The notes under the pieces are model-generated. The model did no database searches. It was not told the origin of the DNA and worked only from the letters and a program-made list of their open reading frames with translations. From contig JBKHXU010000115.1 in assembly GCA_046565865.1 (NCBI GenBank), positions 1 to 10,809 on the forward strand: 10,809 nt of DNA, given 5' to 3'. The stretch's first letter is position 1. Each line of letters begins with the position of its first letter. A program made the translations under genes and the position numbers. This stretch comes from JBKHXU01 sp046565865 (GTDB lineage: Bacteria; Pseudomonadota; Gammaproteobacteria; Acidiferrobacterales; Sulfurifustaceae). Below, one piece after another: positions 1 to 6,282 of the stretch.

Positions 1-522
1 ATGATGCACGCGATAGGCGATGGCGCGGTCGTTGTAGAGCGAGGCATACACGTAGCGCAGCGCCGCCAACACGTTGTCGAGGCCGCGCACGTGTAGAAAG
101 GTTTCCTGTTGGCCGGCGAACGAGGCCTCGGGCAGGTCCTCTGCCGTGGCCGACGAGCGCACGGCGAAGGTGGCGGCGCGATCGGCGGCGACCAGTTCGG
201 CATAGGCCTCGGTTACGGCCTGTTGCAACGCCGCCGGTAGCGGCGCCGCAACCATCCAGTCGCGGATCTCGCGCCCGGCAGCGGCGAGCGCGCGGGTGTC
301 GTCGATATCGAGGCCGCGCAAACGTTGCTCGATGCGCGTCTTGAGGTCATTTTGCGCCAGGAACTCGCGATAGACATCGGCGGTGGTCGCGAACCCGTCC
401 GGCACGCGCACGCCGGCGCGCGTGAGGTGGCGCAGCATCTCGCCGAGCGACGCGTTCTTGCCGCCGACGCGGGCGACGTCGTGCATGCCGACCTCGGCGA
501 GCTTCACCACGTATTCGGCCAT
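1..522 (-). CDS. ppsA: Phosphoenolpyruvate synthase, N-terminal part (runs off left edge)
   Basis: PEP synthase (pyruvate, water dikinase) converts pyruvate, ATP and water to PEP, AMP and phosphate in the cytoplasm, the first step of gluconeogenesis from pyruvate. Only the first 174 residues are in the window; the full family length is about 790-800. They belong to the ATP-grasp nucleotide-binding domain. The family motif VGGKNASLGEM lies at about 19-29, and VRSSATAEDLPEASFAGQQE at 121-140 is nearly identical to other PpsA proteins. The phosphohistidine and PEP/pyruvate-binding domains lie beyond the edge. The start is ATG at 522-520, six bases after a GGAGG at 533-529. The gene diverges from ppsR, whose product inactivates and reactivates PpsA. 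The reading frame is open to the edge with no sign of decay. Confidence 0.95.
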   Translation of the reverse strand, partial: MAEYVVKLAEVGMHDVARVGGKNASLGEMLRHLTRAGVRVPDGFATTADVYREFLAQNDLKTRIEQRLRGLDIDDTRALAAAGREIRDWMVAAPLPAALQQAVTEAYAELVAADRAATFAVRSSATAEDLPEASFAGQQETFLHVRGLDNVLAALRYVYASLYNDRAIAYRVHH

Positions 523-539
523 GGTCCACCTCCGACATT

Positions 540-568
540 ACTATGTGCCGATAGCGGCCGGGGGTCAA
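540..568 (-). promoter_or_regulatory. Candidate sigma-70 promoter of ppsA
   Basis: On the minus strand, TTGACC (568-563, five of six matches to the -35 consensus) is followed after exactly 17 bases by CATAGT (545-540, four of six matches to the -10). Transcription would start near 533-535, almost at the GGAGG ribosome site, leaving a very short leader before the ATG at 522. The spacing and position are good; the call rests on sequence match only. Confidence 0.5.
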
Positions 569-569
569 A

Positions 570-588
570 ATGACGGCGCAGCCGTCAT
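570..588. promoter_or_regulatory. Perfect 8-3-8 dyad, candidate shared operator of ppsA/ppsR
   Basis: ATGACGGC and GCCGTCAT are exact inverted copies around a 3-base centre GCA. The dyad abuts the ppsA -35 element on its upstream side and overlaps the candidate ppsR -35. One regulator bound here could therefore act on both genes. It does not resemble the Cra/FruR site known from enterobacterial ppsA. As RNA it would form a hairpin just before ppsR, but no T tract follows, so a terminator is unlikely. The function is inferred. Confidence 0.4.
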
Positions 589-599
589 CCTGGCAGAAT
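570..599 (+). promoter_or_regulatory. Weak candidate promoter of ppsR (near-leaderless)
   Basis: ATGACG (570-575, matching TGAC of the -35) and CAGAAT (594-599, four of six matches to the -10) are 18 bases apart. Transcription would begin at about 606-607, on or next to the ppsR ATG. No Shine-Dalgarno sequence precedes that ATG, which is consistent with a leaderless message, but the match is modest and the call is tentative. Confidence 0.27.
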
Positions 600-606
600 A
601 GCCCCT

Positions 607-1425
607 ATGGAGCGTGACGTCCTGTTCGTGTCCGACCGCACCGGCATCACGGCTGAGACGCTGGGATTGAGCCTGCTGACCCAGTTCAACGGGATTCAGT
701 TCACCAAGCACACCCGCCGTTTCATCAATACCCTGGACAAAGCCCGCGAGCTGGCCGGGGAGATCACGCACATGGGCGCGGCGCGCGGCAGTCGGCCGAT
801 CGTGTTCAGTACCCTGATCGACGCCGAGATGCGCCAGGCGGTGGCGGCGGCGCCGTGTGTCTTTTTCGACCTCGTGGATACGTTTATCGCGCCGCTCGAA
901 ATCGAGCTGCATCAACGTTCGTCGCACACCATCGGCCGCGCACGTGCCACGCTCGATCAGTCGAAGTACAACCTGCGCATGAACGCGGTGAACTACGCGC
1001 TGCTCACCGACGACGGCCTGCACACGCAGGACTACAACCACGCCGATGTGATCGTGACCGGCGTATCGCGCTGCGGCAAGACGCCGACGTGTTTGTACTT
1101 GGCGCTGACCTTCGGCACCTACGCCGCCAACTATCCGTTGCTCGATGACGATCTCGCGCAACCCAGGTTGCCGGCGACGCTCGAACCGCATCGGCCCCGG
1201 CTGTTCGGCCTCACTATAGATCCCGGCCGGCTGCAGCAGATCCGGCGCGAACGCAAGGCCGAGGGTCATTACGCCTCGCGCAAGCAGTGCGAGTACGAGG
1301 TGGCGCAGGCCGAGGCGCTGTTTCGCGCCACCGGCATGCCGTATATCGACACCAGCGCCATGTCGGTCGAGGAAATCGCCACCACCATCCTGCATCAGCT
1401 CGGCCTGCAATACCGCTTGTCCTAG
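607..1425 (+). CDS. ppsR: PEP synthase regulatory protein: bifunctional kinase/pyrophosphorylase (DUF299)
   Basis: PpsR switches PEP synthase off by ADP-dependent phosphorylation of a threonine next to the catalytic histidine, and on again by phosphate-dependent dephosphorylation that yields pyrophosphate. The 272-residue protein has the usual family length and is complete. The N-terminus LFVSDRTGITAETLG (6-20) is the family's conserved opening. The P-loop GVSRCGKTPT (152-161) followed by YLA is the nucleotide site typical of DUF299. YIDTSAMSVEEIA (246-258) is the usual C-terminal motif. The ATG at 607 begins exactly at the conserved N-terminus, although no ribosome site precedes it, so translation may be leaderless or weak. 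It is divergent from ppsA with an 84-bp gap, a common arrangement in beta- and gammaproteobacteria, which supports the assignment over the related PPDK regulator. Confidence 0.95.
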   Translation: MERDVLFVSDRTGITAETLGLSLLTQFNGIQFTKHTRRFINTLDKARELAGEITHMGAARGSRPIVFSTLIDAEMRQAVAAAPCVFFDLVDTFIAPLEIELHQRSSHTIGRARATLDQSKYNLRMNAVNYALLTDDGLHTQDYNHADVIVTGVSRCGKTPTCLYLALTFGTYAANYPLLDDDLAQPRLPATLEPHRPRLFGLTIDPGRLQQIRRERKAEGHYASRKQCEYEVAQAEALFRATGMPYIDTSAMSVEEIATTILHQLGLQYRLS

Positions 1426-1488
1426 CGCCCGCGTTGAGAAAATCGGGATATAGAGCAAGTACGGCCGCCCCGCCGTTGCCGTGCCGCG

Positions 1489-1504
1489 TGGCACGCAAAA
1501 TGCA
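1489..1504 (+). promoter_or_regulatory. Sigma-54 (RpoN) -24/-12 promoter of the GGDEF-EAL gene
   Basis: TGGCACG-caaa-ATGCA matches the RpoN consensus TGGCACG-N4-TTGCA at every fixed position but one (A for the first T of the -12 box). The invariant GG (1490-1491) and GC (1502-1503) have the required phase. Transcription would start near 1515, leaving a leader of about 38 bases before the ATG at 1553. It is correctly oriented in the 127-bp gap after ppsR. Such promoters need an enhancer-binding activator (for example FleQ or NtrC type), but I could not recognise an activator site or an IHF site upstream. Confidence 0.75.
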
Positions 1505-1552
1505 CCTTTTTGGCATCCCGCCGGCGTGCAACCGGTTGGGCAAACAACAAAC

Positions 1553-4093
1553 ATGACACCCAAGTCGACTGACAACGCCGGGGACGTGCTGGTGGTGGAG
1601 CCGTCCGCCACCTTGCGTCACGCGCTGCGGCGCCAGCTCGCGCGGCGCGGCTTCGTCGTCCATACCGCTACCAGTTATCGCACCGGTCTCGAACAGCTGC
1701 GCCGCGGCGCGGCCGCGGTCGTCGTCGGTCTGCCGGCACAGCCGTGCGATGCCGCGGAGGCGCTATTGCAGGCGCTGGCCGACGACGCGCGCACCGATCA
1801 GCCGCTGGTGCTGCTCGCGCCGACACCGCGCCCGGAGATCTTCGCGTGGGTCGCGCGCCGGCCGCGCACGGGATTGCTATTGTGGGACGACTACACCGAA
1901 TGCAGCGATTGTCTGGGGCGGTTGCTGGCGCCGGTCGCGCGCGACGCGCCGGCGCCGTTGCCCATCACCGAGCATGACATCCGTGTGTTGTTTGTCGACG
2001 ACTCGCGCACCGTGCGCGCGTCGTACAGCCGCTTGCTGATGCGCCACGGATATCGCGTCGAGACCGCGGCCAACGCCGACGAGGCGTTCGCGCTCGCGTG
2101 CGTGCGGCCGTTCGACATCGCCATCGTCGACTACTTCATGCCCGGCGGTAACGGCGACACGCTGTGCCACCGGCTGCGCGCCGACGCGCGCACCGAGGGC
2201 ATCACCACCGCGATCCTCACCGGCACCTATCACGAAGACATTATTCGCGGCTCGCTCGACGCCGGCGCCATCGAATGCATGTTCAAGAACGAGGCCGACG
2301 AATTGTTCCTGGCGCGCATCGGCGCCATGAGCCGCGCAATCCGTGCCAAGCAAGCGATCGAGACCGAGCGCCGCCGCTTGGCCGGCATTCTGGGTTCGGT
2401 TGGCGACGGCGTGTATGGGGTCAACAACGCCGGCGAGATCACCTTTATCAATCCGGCGGCGCAGGCGATCCTGGGTTATACCGAGGCCGAGGTCATCGGC
2501 CGGCCGGCCTACGCGCTGTTCCACTACGCGTTGGAGGACGGCACGCCGAACCCGGTCGAAAACTGCTTCCTGCAAAACGCCTATGCCTCCGGCGGCGAGC
2601 TGTCAGCGCGCACGTGTGTGTTCTGGCACCGGCAGCGGCGCGCGGTGCCGGTCGAGTGCACCGTGTTCCCGCTGCGCATCGAGGGCCGGCTCGAAGGCTC
2701 GGTAATCGCGTTCCGCGACGTATCCGAGCGGCGGCTGCTGGAGAAGGAGTTGCTGTGGCAGGCGAATCACGACTCGTTGACCAAACTGTATAACCGCAAT
2801 CACTTCGAGCGCGCGCTCGACGCCGAGGTCAGCCGCTTGAAACGCAGCCGCGAATCGAGTGCGCTGCTGTACATCGATCTCGACCGCTTCAAGTACATCA
2901 ACGATACCGCCGGCCACGCGGCGGGCGATCAATTGTTGTGCGAGATCGCCGGCCAGCTGCAGGCGCGGTTGCGCGAGTCGGATTTGCTGGCGCGGCTCGG
3001 GGGCGACGAGTTCGCCATTATCCTGCGCAACATCGACGAGCGCCGGGTGGTGGAGGTTGCTAACGGGTTTCGCGAAGTGCTGGAGGAACTGAGCTTCGTG
3101 TACGGCGAGCGGCAATACAAGGTGAACGGTTCGATCGGCGTGGCCATGATCGACCGCAACGCGCAGTCGCCGGGCGAGGTGTTGTCCAACGCCGATATCG
3201 CGTGTCACATCGCCAAGAGCCGCGGCCGCAATCAGACGCACGTCTATCGTCCGGAGAGCGACGCTAAGGTCGCGATGCATCTCGAGCTCGGTTGGTCGGT
3301 GCGGTTGCAGGACGCGTTGAAGCACGACCTGTTCGCGCTGCATTTCCAACCTATCATCCCGGTGGGTACGTTGCAGCAACCGGTGGCGAATGCGATCGCC
3401 GATTGCTCCAACGTGCCGACGCACTACGAGGTGCTGGTGCGGTTCACCGACAAGCGCGGCGAGCTGATCGGTCCCAATGCGTTTCTGCCGACGGCCGAGC
3501 GCTTTGGGTTGATGCCGCAGATCGATGCCTGGGTGCTGACGCGCGCGATGCAGAAATTGGCCGAGTTGCAGACACGCGGGATCGTGCCGACCTTCACCGT
3601 CAATATCTCGGGCCAGACGCTGGATGCCGAGTACCTGGTGCCGCTGCTAAAGCGCCTGTTGCAGCAATACCGGCTCGATCCGGCGGCGCTGATCCTCGAG
3701 ATCACCGAAACCAGCGCCATCGCCAATCTCGACGGCGCCAAGCGCTTGATCACCGAGATGCGCAGCCTCGGTTGCCGCTTCGCGCTCGATGATTTCGGCA
3801 GCGGTTTCAGCTCGTTCAATCACTTGAAACATCTGCCGGTCGATTTCATCAAGATCGACGGCCAGTTCGTCCAAGGCATGGCCAACGATCCGATCGATCG
3901 CGCCATCGTCGCGTCCATCAACGACATCGCGCATTCATTCGGCAAATGCACCGTCGCCGAGTTTGTCGAGACGCCGGCGATCATGCGGTTGTTGAAGGAA
4001 TACGGCGTCGACTACGCGCAGGGCCACTACATCGCGTCGCCGGCGGCGGAACTCATCACCGGCGTAATCGCCGGCAAGGACATCGCGCGCTAG
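1553..4093 (+). CDS. Response regulator with PAS, diguanylate cyclase (GGDEF) and c-di-GMP phosphodiesterase (EAL) domains
   Basis: This is a cytoplasmic 846-residue c-di-GMP enzyme with no membrane segment. Residues 11-125 form a receiver-like fold without the acidic pocket (VEPS instead of VDDS, G59 where the phospho-Asp should be), so it is a pseudo-receiver. Residues 143-256 form a canonical receiver: D149/D150, phospho-acceptor D193 in IVDYFMP, T223, K245. A PAS domain spans about 272-393. The GGDEF domain (about 400-565) has GGDEF at 483-487 and an RxxD inhibitory I-site at 474-477, exactly five residues upstream. The EAL domain (about 578-840) has EVL at 626-628, N684, E716/E719, DDFGSG at 746-751, K767, E803/E806 and Q823, so it looks catalytic. 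AEFVET replaces the usual AEGVET. The chosen start lies downstream of the RpoN promoter and has no strong ribosome site. Net output (synthesis or breakdown) and the partner histidine kinase cannot be told from sequence. Confidence 0.92.
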   Translation: MTPKSTDNAGDVLVVEPSATLRHALRRQLARRGFVVHTATSYRTGLEQLRRGAAAVVVGLPAQPCDAAEALLQALADDARTDQPLVLLAPTPRPEIFAWVARRPRTGLLLWDDYTECSDCLGRLLAPVARDAPAPLPITEHDIRVLFVDDSRTVRASYSRLLMRHGYRVETAANADEAFALACVRPFDIAIVDYFMPGGNGDTLCHRLRADARTEGITTAILTGTYHEDIIRGSLDAGAIECMFKNEADELFLARIGAMSRAIRAKQAIETERRRLAGILGSVGDGVYGVNNAGEITFINPAAQAILGYTEAEVIGRPAYALFHYALEDGTPNPVENCFLQNAYASGGELSARTCVFWHRQRRAVPVECTVFPLRIEGRLEGSVIAFRDVSERRLLEKELLWQANHDSLTKLYNRNHFERALDAEVSRLKRSRESSALLYIDLDRFKYINDTAGHAAGDQLLCEIAGQLQARLRESDLLARLGGDEFAIILRNIDERRVVEVANGFREVLEELSFVYGERQYKVNGSIGVAMIDRNAQSPGEVLSNADIACHIAKSRGRNQTHVYRPESDAKVAMHLELGWSVRLQDALKHDLFALHFQPIIPVGTLQQPVANAIADCSNVPTHYEVLVRFTDKRGELIGPNAFLPTAERFGLMPQIDAWVLTRAMQKLAELQTRGIVPTFTVNISGQTLDAEYLVPLLKRLLQQYRLDPAALILEITETSAIANLDGAKRLITEMRSLGCRFALDDFGSGFSSFNHLKHLPVDFIKIDGQFVQGMANDPIDRAIVASINDIAHSFGKCTVAEFVETPAIMRLLKEYGVDYAQGHYIASPAAELITGVIAGKDIAR

Positions 4094-4094
4094 T

Positions 4095-4109
4095 ACGCCG
4101 TTACGGCGT
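4095..4109. terminator. Small hairpin at convergent gene ends, possible bidirectional terminator
   Basis: ACGCCG-TTA-CGGCGT is a perfect 6-bp stem with a 3-base loop, placed between the stop of the GGDEF-EAL gene (4091-4093) and the convergent hydrolase gene. The loop is itself the stop codon of the hydrolase. No T tract follows on either strand, so intrinsic termination would be weak at best. Confidence 0.25.
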
Positions 4110-5048
4110 GTAGCACGCGAGATCGTCGGCGAAGCCGAGCGCGCCCGCGTAGTGTTGGCGTATGTGGCCGGTGGTTTCGGCCTCGCGTCCAAGCGTGGCG
4201 GCGCCGCGATGGGCGAGCACCAGCTGGCGCGCGCCCGCGCGCGCCGCGAGCTGTCCGATCACCGACGGCGGCATGTGCAAGAACCGCTCGACCTTTCCCG
4301 TGCCTTCCGCAATCGCGTGGCTAGCGACCAGGATGTCGGCGCCTCGCGCCAGGCGCGCGAACCCGTCGCCCTCGCCATTCATGTCCCCCGTGAAGACGAT
4401 GGTTTTGTCCGCCACCCGCACGCGCCAGGCGAGCGCCGGATACACGCCATGCACCACCGGTACCGCCGCGGCGTTGAGGCCGTCGAACTCGATTTCGATC
4501 GGCGCCGCCGGCGCCTCGCGCCGCGCCGCCAACGTGCGCGAACGCTCGCGCACGTCGTGCGGTTCAAGTTTGAAGCCGTCGCGCGTCATCGGGCTCAGCA
4601 CGTCGCCGAGATGGCGCCAGGCGCCGCGGGTGTTGTCGAACAGCGCGCGCACGAACGTGACCGCCGATGGCGCGAAGCGGTTGCCGGTCGGCCCATAGAT
4701 CGGGAGCGCGCGGTTGCGTTGTGCCAGCACCGCCGCTTGCACCAGGGTCGCGAGGTCCGCCGTGTGGTCGGCGTGCGTGTGCGTCAGCAACAGCGCCTCG
4801 ACGGCGCCAATGTCCGCGCCGCTCTGGGCCAGGCGCCGCGCCGCGCCGTGGCCGATGTCGACCAGCAGGCGCGCGCGTCCATTGACCCAGATTAGGTAAC
4901 TGCTGCCGGCCCGTTCCGGCGAAAGCTCAACGCCGCCCGAACCCAGCACCTGCAGCTGGACCCCGGTCGACGGACACGCGCGATCGCCAGCCGGCACTGC
5001 CGTCGACACAAGCGCAAACGCCAGGCACACGCCGAGATGGCATTTCAT
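4101..5048 (-). CDS. Exported metallo-beta-lactamase-fold hydrolase
   Basis: This is a 315-residue zinc-dependent hydrolase of the MBL superfamily, probably periplasmic. It opens with a signal peptide (positive start, hydrophobic 5-18, likely cleavage after VPA at 18-20). The fold's metal motif is HTHADH at 90-95. Other likely ligands are H200 (VVHGVY), D222 (VFTGD) and H280 (LAHR), in the usual order. The overall pattern resembles the RNase Z/arylsulfatase-like MBL branch, but an exported protein is unlikely to be tRNase Z. The substrate is unknown. The ATG at 5048 overlaps the Rof stop (ATGA) and has no Shine-Dalgarno sequence, so translation probably depends on reinitiation from rof. It is last in a minus-strand cluster and converges on the GGDEF-EAL gene. 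Confidence 0.85.
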   Translation of the reverse strand: MKCHLGVCLAFALVSTAVPAGDRACPSTGVQLQVLGSGGVELSPERAGSSYLIWVNGRARLLVDIGHGAARRLAQSGADIGAVEALLLTHTHADHTADLATLVQAAVLAQRNRALPIYGPTGNRFAPSAVTFVRALFDNTRGAWRHLGDVLSPMTRDGFKLEPHDVRERSRTLAARREAPAAPIEIEFDGLNAAAVPVVHGVYPALAWRVRVADKTIVFTGDMNGEGDGFARLARGADILVASHAIAEGTGKVERFLHMPPSVIGQLAARAGARQLVLAHRGAATLGREAETTGHIRQHYAGALGFADDLACYTP

Positions 5049-5287
5049 GCCGGCGTAAAACGCGTGAGGTGATCGAGGCGGATGTCGAGGTGTTCGCCGT
5101 TCGCAAGTTGGCAGATGAGAAACTCCTCACCGTGGCGCGTCTGCAGATCGAGCGGCGTCAGCACCCCGTCGCGCCACACGTTGCCGTCGTGCCAGCGTGC
5201 TTGCAGCGGTTGGCGATGCATCACTGCCAATTCCAACTCGGAGTGTTGCTCGCACGAGATCGGTACATAGCCGTTAGTCGTCGTCAC
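5045..5287 (-). CDS. rof: Rof (YaeO)-family Rho-binding antiterminator
   Basis: Rof binds the primary RNA-binding site of the transcription terminator Rho and reduces Rho-dependent termination. The 80-residue product has the family length (E. coli Rof is about 84). It begins with the hallmark YVPISCEQHSELELA (7-21), matching the YxPIxCxxxxxLE opening, and ends with IRLDHLTRF (69-77), matching the RLDxITxF close. The start is GTG at 5287, six bases after GGAGA (5298-5294). A longer in-frame ORF reaching back to 5416 would add 43 residues unlike the family and lie inside the preceding gene. It overlaps the CPXCG gene by 14 bp upstream and the MBL hydrolase by 4 bp downstream, indicating one coupled operon. 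Confidence 0.85.
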   Translation of the reverse strand: MTTTNGYVPISCEQHSELELAVMHRQPLQARWHDGNVWRDGVLTPLDLQTRHGEEFLICQLANGEHLDIRLDHLTRFTPA

Positions 5288-5462
5288 GGCGCGTCTCCAC
5301 GCGGATGACATTGCAGTCGTCATCCGCGGCCACGGCGAACACGATTGGACGACAACACACTTGGCAGTCCTCGATGTACTCCTGGCTCCCGGCCGAGGCG
5401 TCGATGTTGGTCTCAAACGACTCGCCGCAGTACGGGCATTGGACGGATTGCAGACGGATCAC
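5274..5462 (-). CDS. CPXCG-motif cysteine-rich (zinc-ribbon-like) small protein
   Basis: This is a 62-residue cytoplasmic protein with CPYCG at 9-13 and a second cysteine cluster EDCQVCCRPI at 31-40. Together they should bind one zinc ion as a small ribbon. This is the typical layout of the CPXCG family, whose function is not known; the acidic tail ending DDD is also common there. The start is GTG at 5462 with no clear ribosome site. Family members of about 60 residues begin at a similar distance before CPXCG, which supports this start. The 3' end overlaps rof by 14 bp, so translation of the two is linked. The DUF2892 gene lies 38 bp upstream on the same strand and may belong to the same transcript. 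Confidence 0.85.
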   Translation of the reverse strand: MIRLQSVQCPYCGESFETNIDASAGSQEYIEDCQVCCRPIVFAVAADDDCNVIRVETRRDDD

Positions 5463-5500
5463 GGTTCAGTGTACCAAAGCGTCGATATCGTTCGCCGCGC

Positions 5501-5701
5501 TTAGCGTCGACGGGTGGACAAACCGAGCGGGACATATGCCGGGCACCAGCCGATAGCGCTGGTGAGCAAAAACGCCGCGGCGACGATGCCGAGCACAATC
5601 GCGAGCGTGCCGCTGATAAAACCGCCGGCGTACAGCACCGCGATCGTCAGCGCCGCGGCGGCGCGTAGCGTCCGGTCGAGGATCCCCATGTTGCTTTTCA
5701 T
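5501..5701 (-). CDS. DUF2892-family small inner-membrane protein
   Basis: This 66-residue protein has the whole DUF2892 layout: MGILDRTLR near the N-terminus (5-13), two hydrophobic segments (about 14-29 and 31-50), and the closing motif GWCPAYVPLGLST (51-63). The same domain forms the membrane tail of rhodanese YgaP, and stand-alone copies are widespread. Its function is unknown; some occur with sulfur metabolism or redox genes. Only one cysteine (C53) is present. The start ATG at 5701 is five bases after GGGAG (5711-5707). It is the first gene of the minus-strand cluster that continues into the CPXCG, rof and hydrolase genes. Confidence 0.85.
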   Translation of the reverse strand: MKSNMGILDRTLRAAAALTIAVLYAGGFISGTLAIVLGIVAAAFLLTSAIGWCPAYVPLGLSTRRR

Positions 5702-5721
5702 TGGCGCTCCCGGCTGTATCG

Positions 5722-5739
5722 GGGCGGTAGTATTCGCCC
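5722..5739. promoter_or_regulatory. Short dyad upstream of the DUF2892 gene
   Basis: GGGCG and CGCCC are exact inverted copies 8 bases apart, about 20 bases upstream of the DUF2892 start. It could be an operator over that gene's promoter. In GC-rich DNA such a 5-bp dyad can arise by chance. Apart from this and the hairpins at 5919-5952, I see nothing recognisable in the 247-bp gap between the divergent genes at 5701 and 5949. Confidence 0.2.
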
Positions 5740-5918
5740 GGGTCCCGCAAACCGCAAGCCTGAATGGGCGGTGTAGGGGTGCTAGAAAGCAGCGCCGGCA
5801 GAGCGGCCGCCGACTATTAAGTAACTGTGACCGATTTCCAGTAGCGCGCGATCCTTACGCGCATATTAAGCGGCGCTATGTTGGCGTTCGGTAAAGACGC
5901 CGATTTGAACGGCTTGGT

Positions 5919-5952
5919 TGGCATGCGCGCCTATGCCATGATGCTGGCATGG
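5919..5952 (+). promoter_or_regulatory. Alternating hairpins over the start codon of the metal-operon leader gene
   Basis: TGGCAT occurs at 5919-5924 and again at 5945-5950, with its exact complement ATGCCA at 5933-5938 between them. The middle copy can pair with the upstream one (6-bp stem, 8-base loop) or the downstream one (6 bp, extendable to 8 with one G-U at 5931-5952, 6-base loop), but not both. The downstream stem buries the ATG at 5949. This could be a translation switch or a cluster of protein half-sites. The pairing is visible; the function is inferred. Confidence 0.35.
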
Positions 5953-6260
5953 CCCCACGTCTCCCGGTCGCGTTGTTGCTGATCGTCGCGCTGTTCGTCA
6001 ACGGTGTGTGGCACGTCGCGCACGCCGACTTTCACCCGCCGGCCGAGGCCGCCGTGACCGATGTGGCGCCGCCGGCCAAGCACACGAACGACATGGACCA
6101 CAGCGGCGACACGCTGGTCCATCCGTTGCATCAGCAGGCGTATCTTTACCGCGTCGAGATCGTCCCGCCGTCGCTGCGTGTCGAACGCATGATCGACGAT
6201 CGCGTCGCGCGTTCCGTCACCGGCCACGCCAGCCGCTTGTTCCGCCCCCCCGCGTCGTAA
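5949..6260 (+). CDS. Small exported His-rich protein, CzcI-like, leading the metal-efflux operon
   Basis: This 103-residue protein has a signal peptide (hydrophobic core 7-20, likely cleavage after AHA at 24-26). The mature part is rich in histidine and acidic residues: H29, H45, H51 (in NDMDHSGD), H58, H61 and H93. It contains no cysteine and no second membrane segment, so it should be a soluble periplasmic protein able to bind metal. Its size, export signal, His content, position just before a czcC-like gene and proline-rich C-terminus (LFRPP) recall CzcI, a small regulator or accessory factor of cobalt-zinc-cadmium efflux. Sequence similarity is too weak to be sure. No Shine-Dalgarno sequence precedes the ATG, and a hairpin can cover it. 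A gap of 84 bp with a strong hairpin separates it from the outer-membrane factor gene. Confidence 0.65.
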   Translation: MAPRLPVALLLIVALFVNGVWHVAHADFHPPAEAAVTDVAPPAKHTNDMDHSGDTLVHPLHQQAYLYRVEIVPPSLRVERMIDDRVARSVTGHASRLFRPPAS

Positions 6261-6282
6261 CTCCCTAGCGTTAGTGAGGTTG

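Noticed and set aside
1481..1552. Upstream GTG start for the GGDEF-EAL gene
   Set aside because: It would add 24 residues translated from the RpoN promoter itself; the receiver-like fold begins after the ATG at 1553.
565..1611. 348-codon ORF antisense to ppsR
   Set aside because: It is a shadow of the real gene: low-complexity composition and no family resemblance, while the opposite strand gives a full-length PpsR.
4152..4895. 247-codon ORF on the plus strand across the MBL hydrolase
   Set aside because: It is Arg-rich, has no domain or ribosome site, and lies entirely within a convincing minus-strand gene with a metal motif and signal peptide.
5466..5750. 94-codon ORF on the minus strand in another frame over the DUF2892 gene
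   Set aside because: The 66-residue frame carries the full DUF2892 motif set and a good ribosome site; the longer frame has no recognisable feature.
5815..5870. TATTAAG repeated at 5815-5821 and 5864-5870
   Set aside because: A 7-base direct repeat 49 bases apart in a non-coding AT-richer patch is within chance, and no regulator site is recognisable.
5905..5942. MerR-type long-spacer promoter before the CzcI-like gene (TTGAAC with a dyad downstream)
   Set aside because: No -10 box at 19-20 bases, and the dyad is not placed between the two boxes as MerR-family regulators require.
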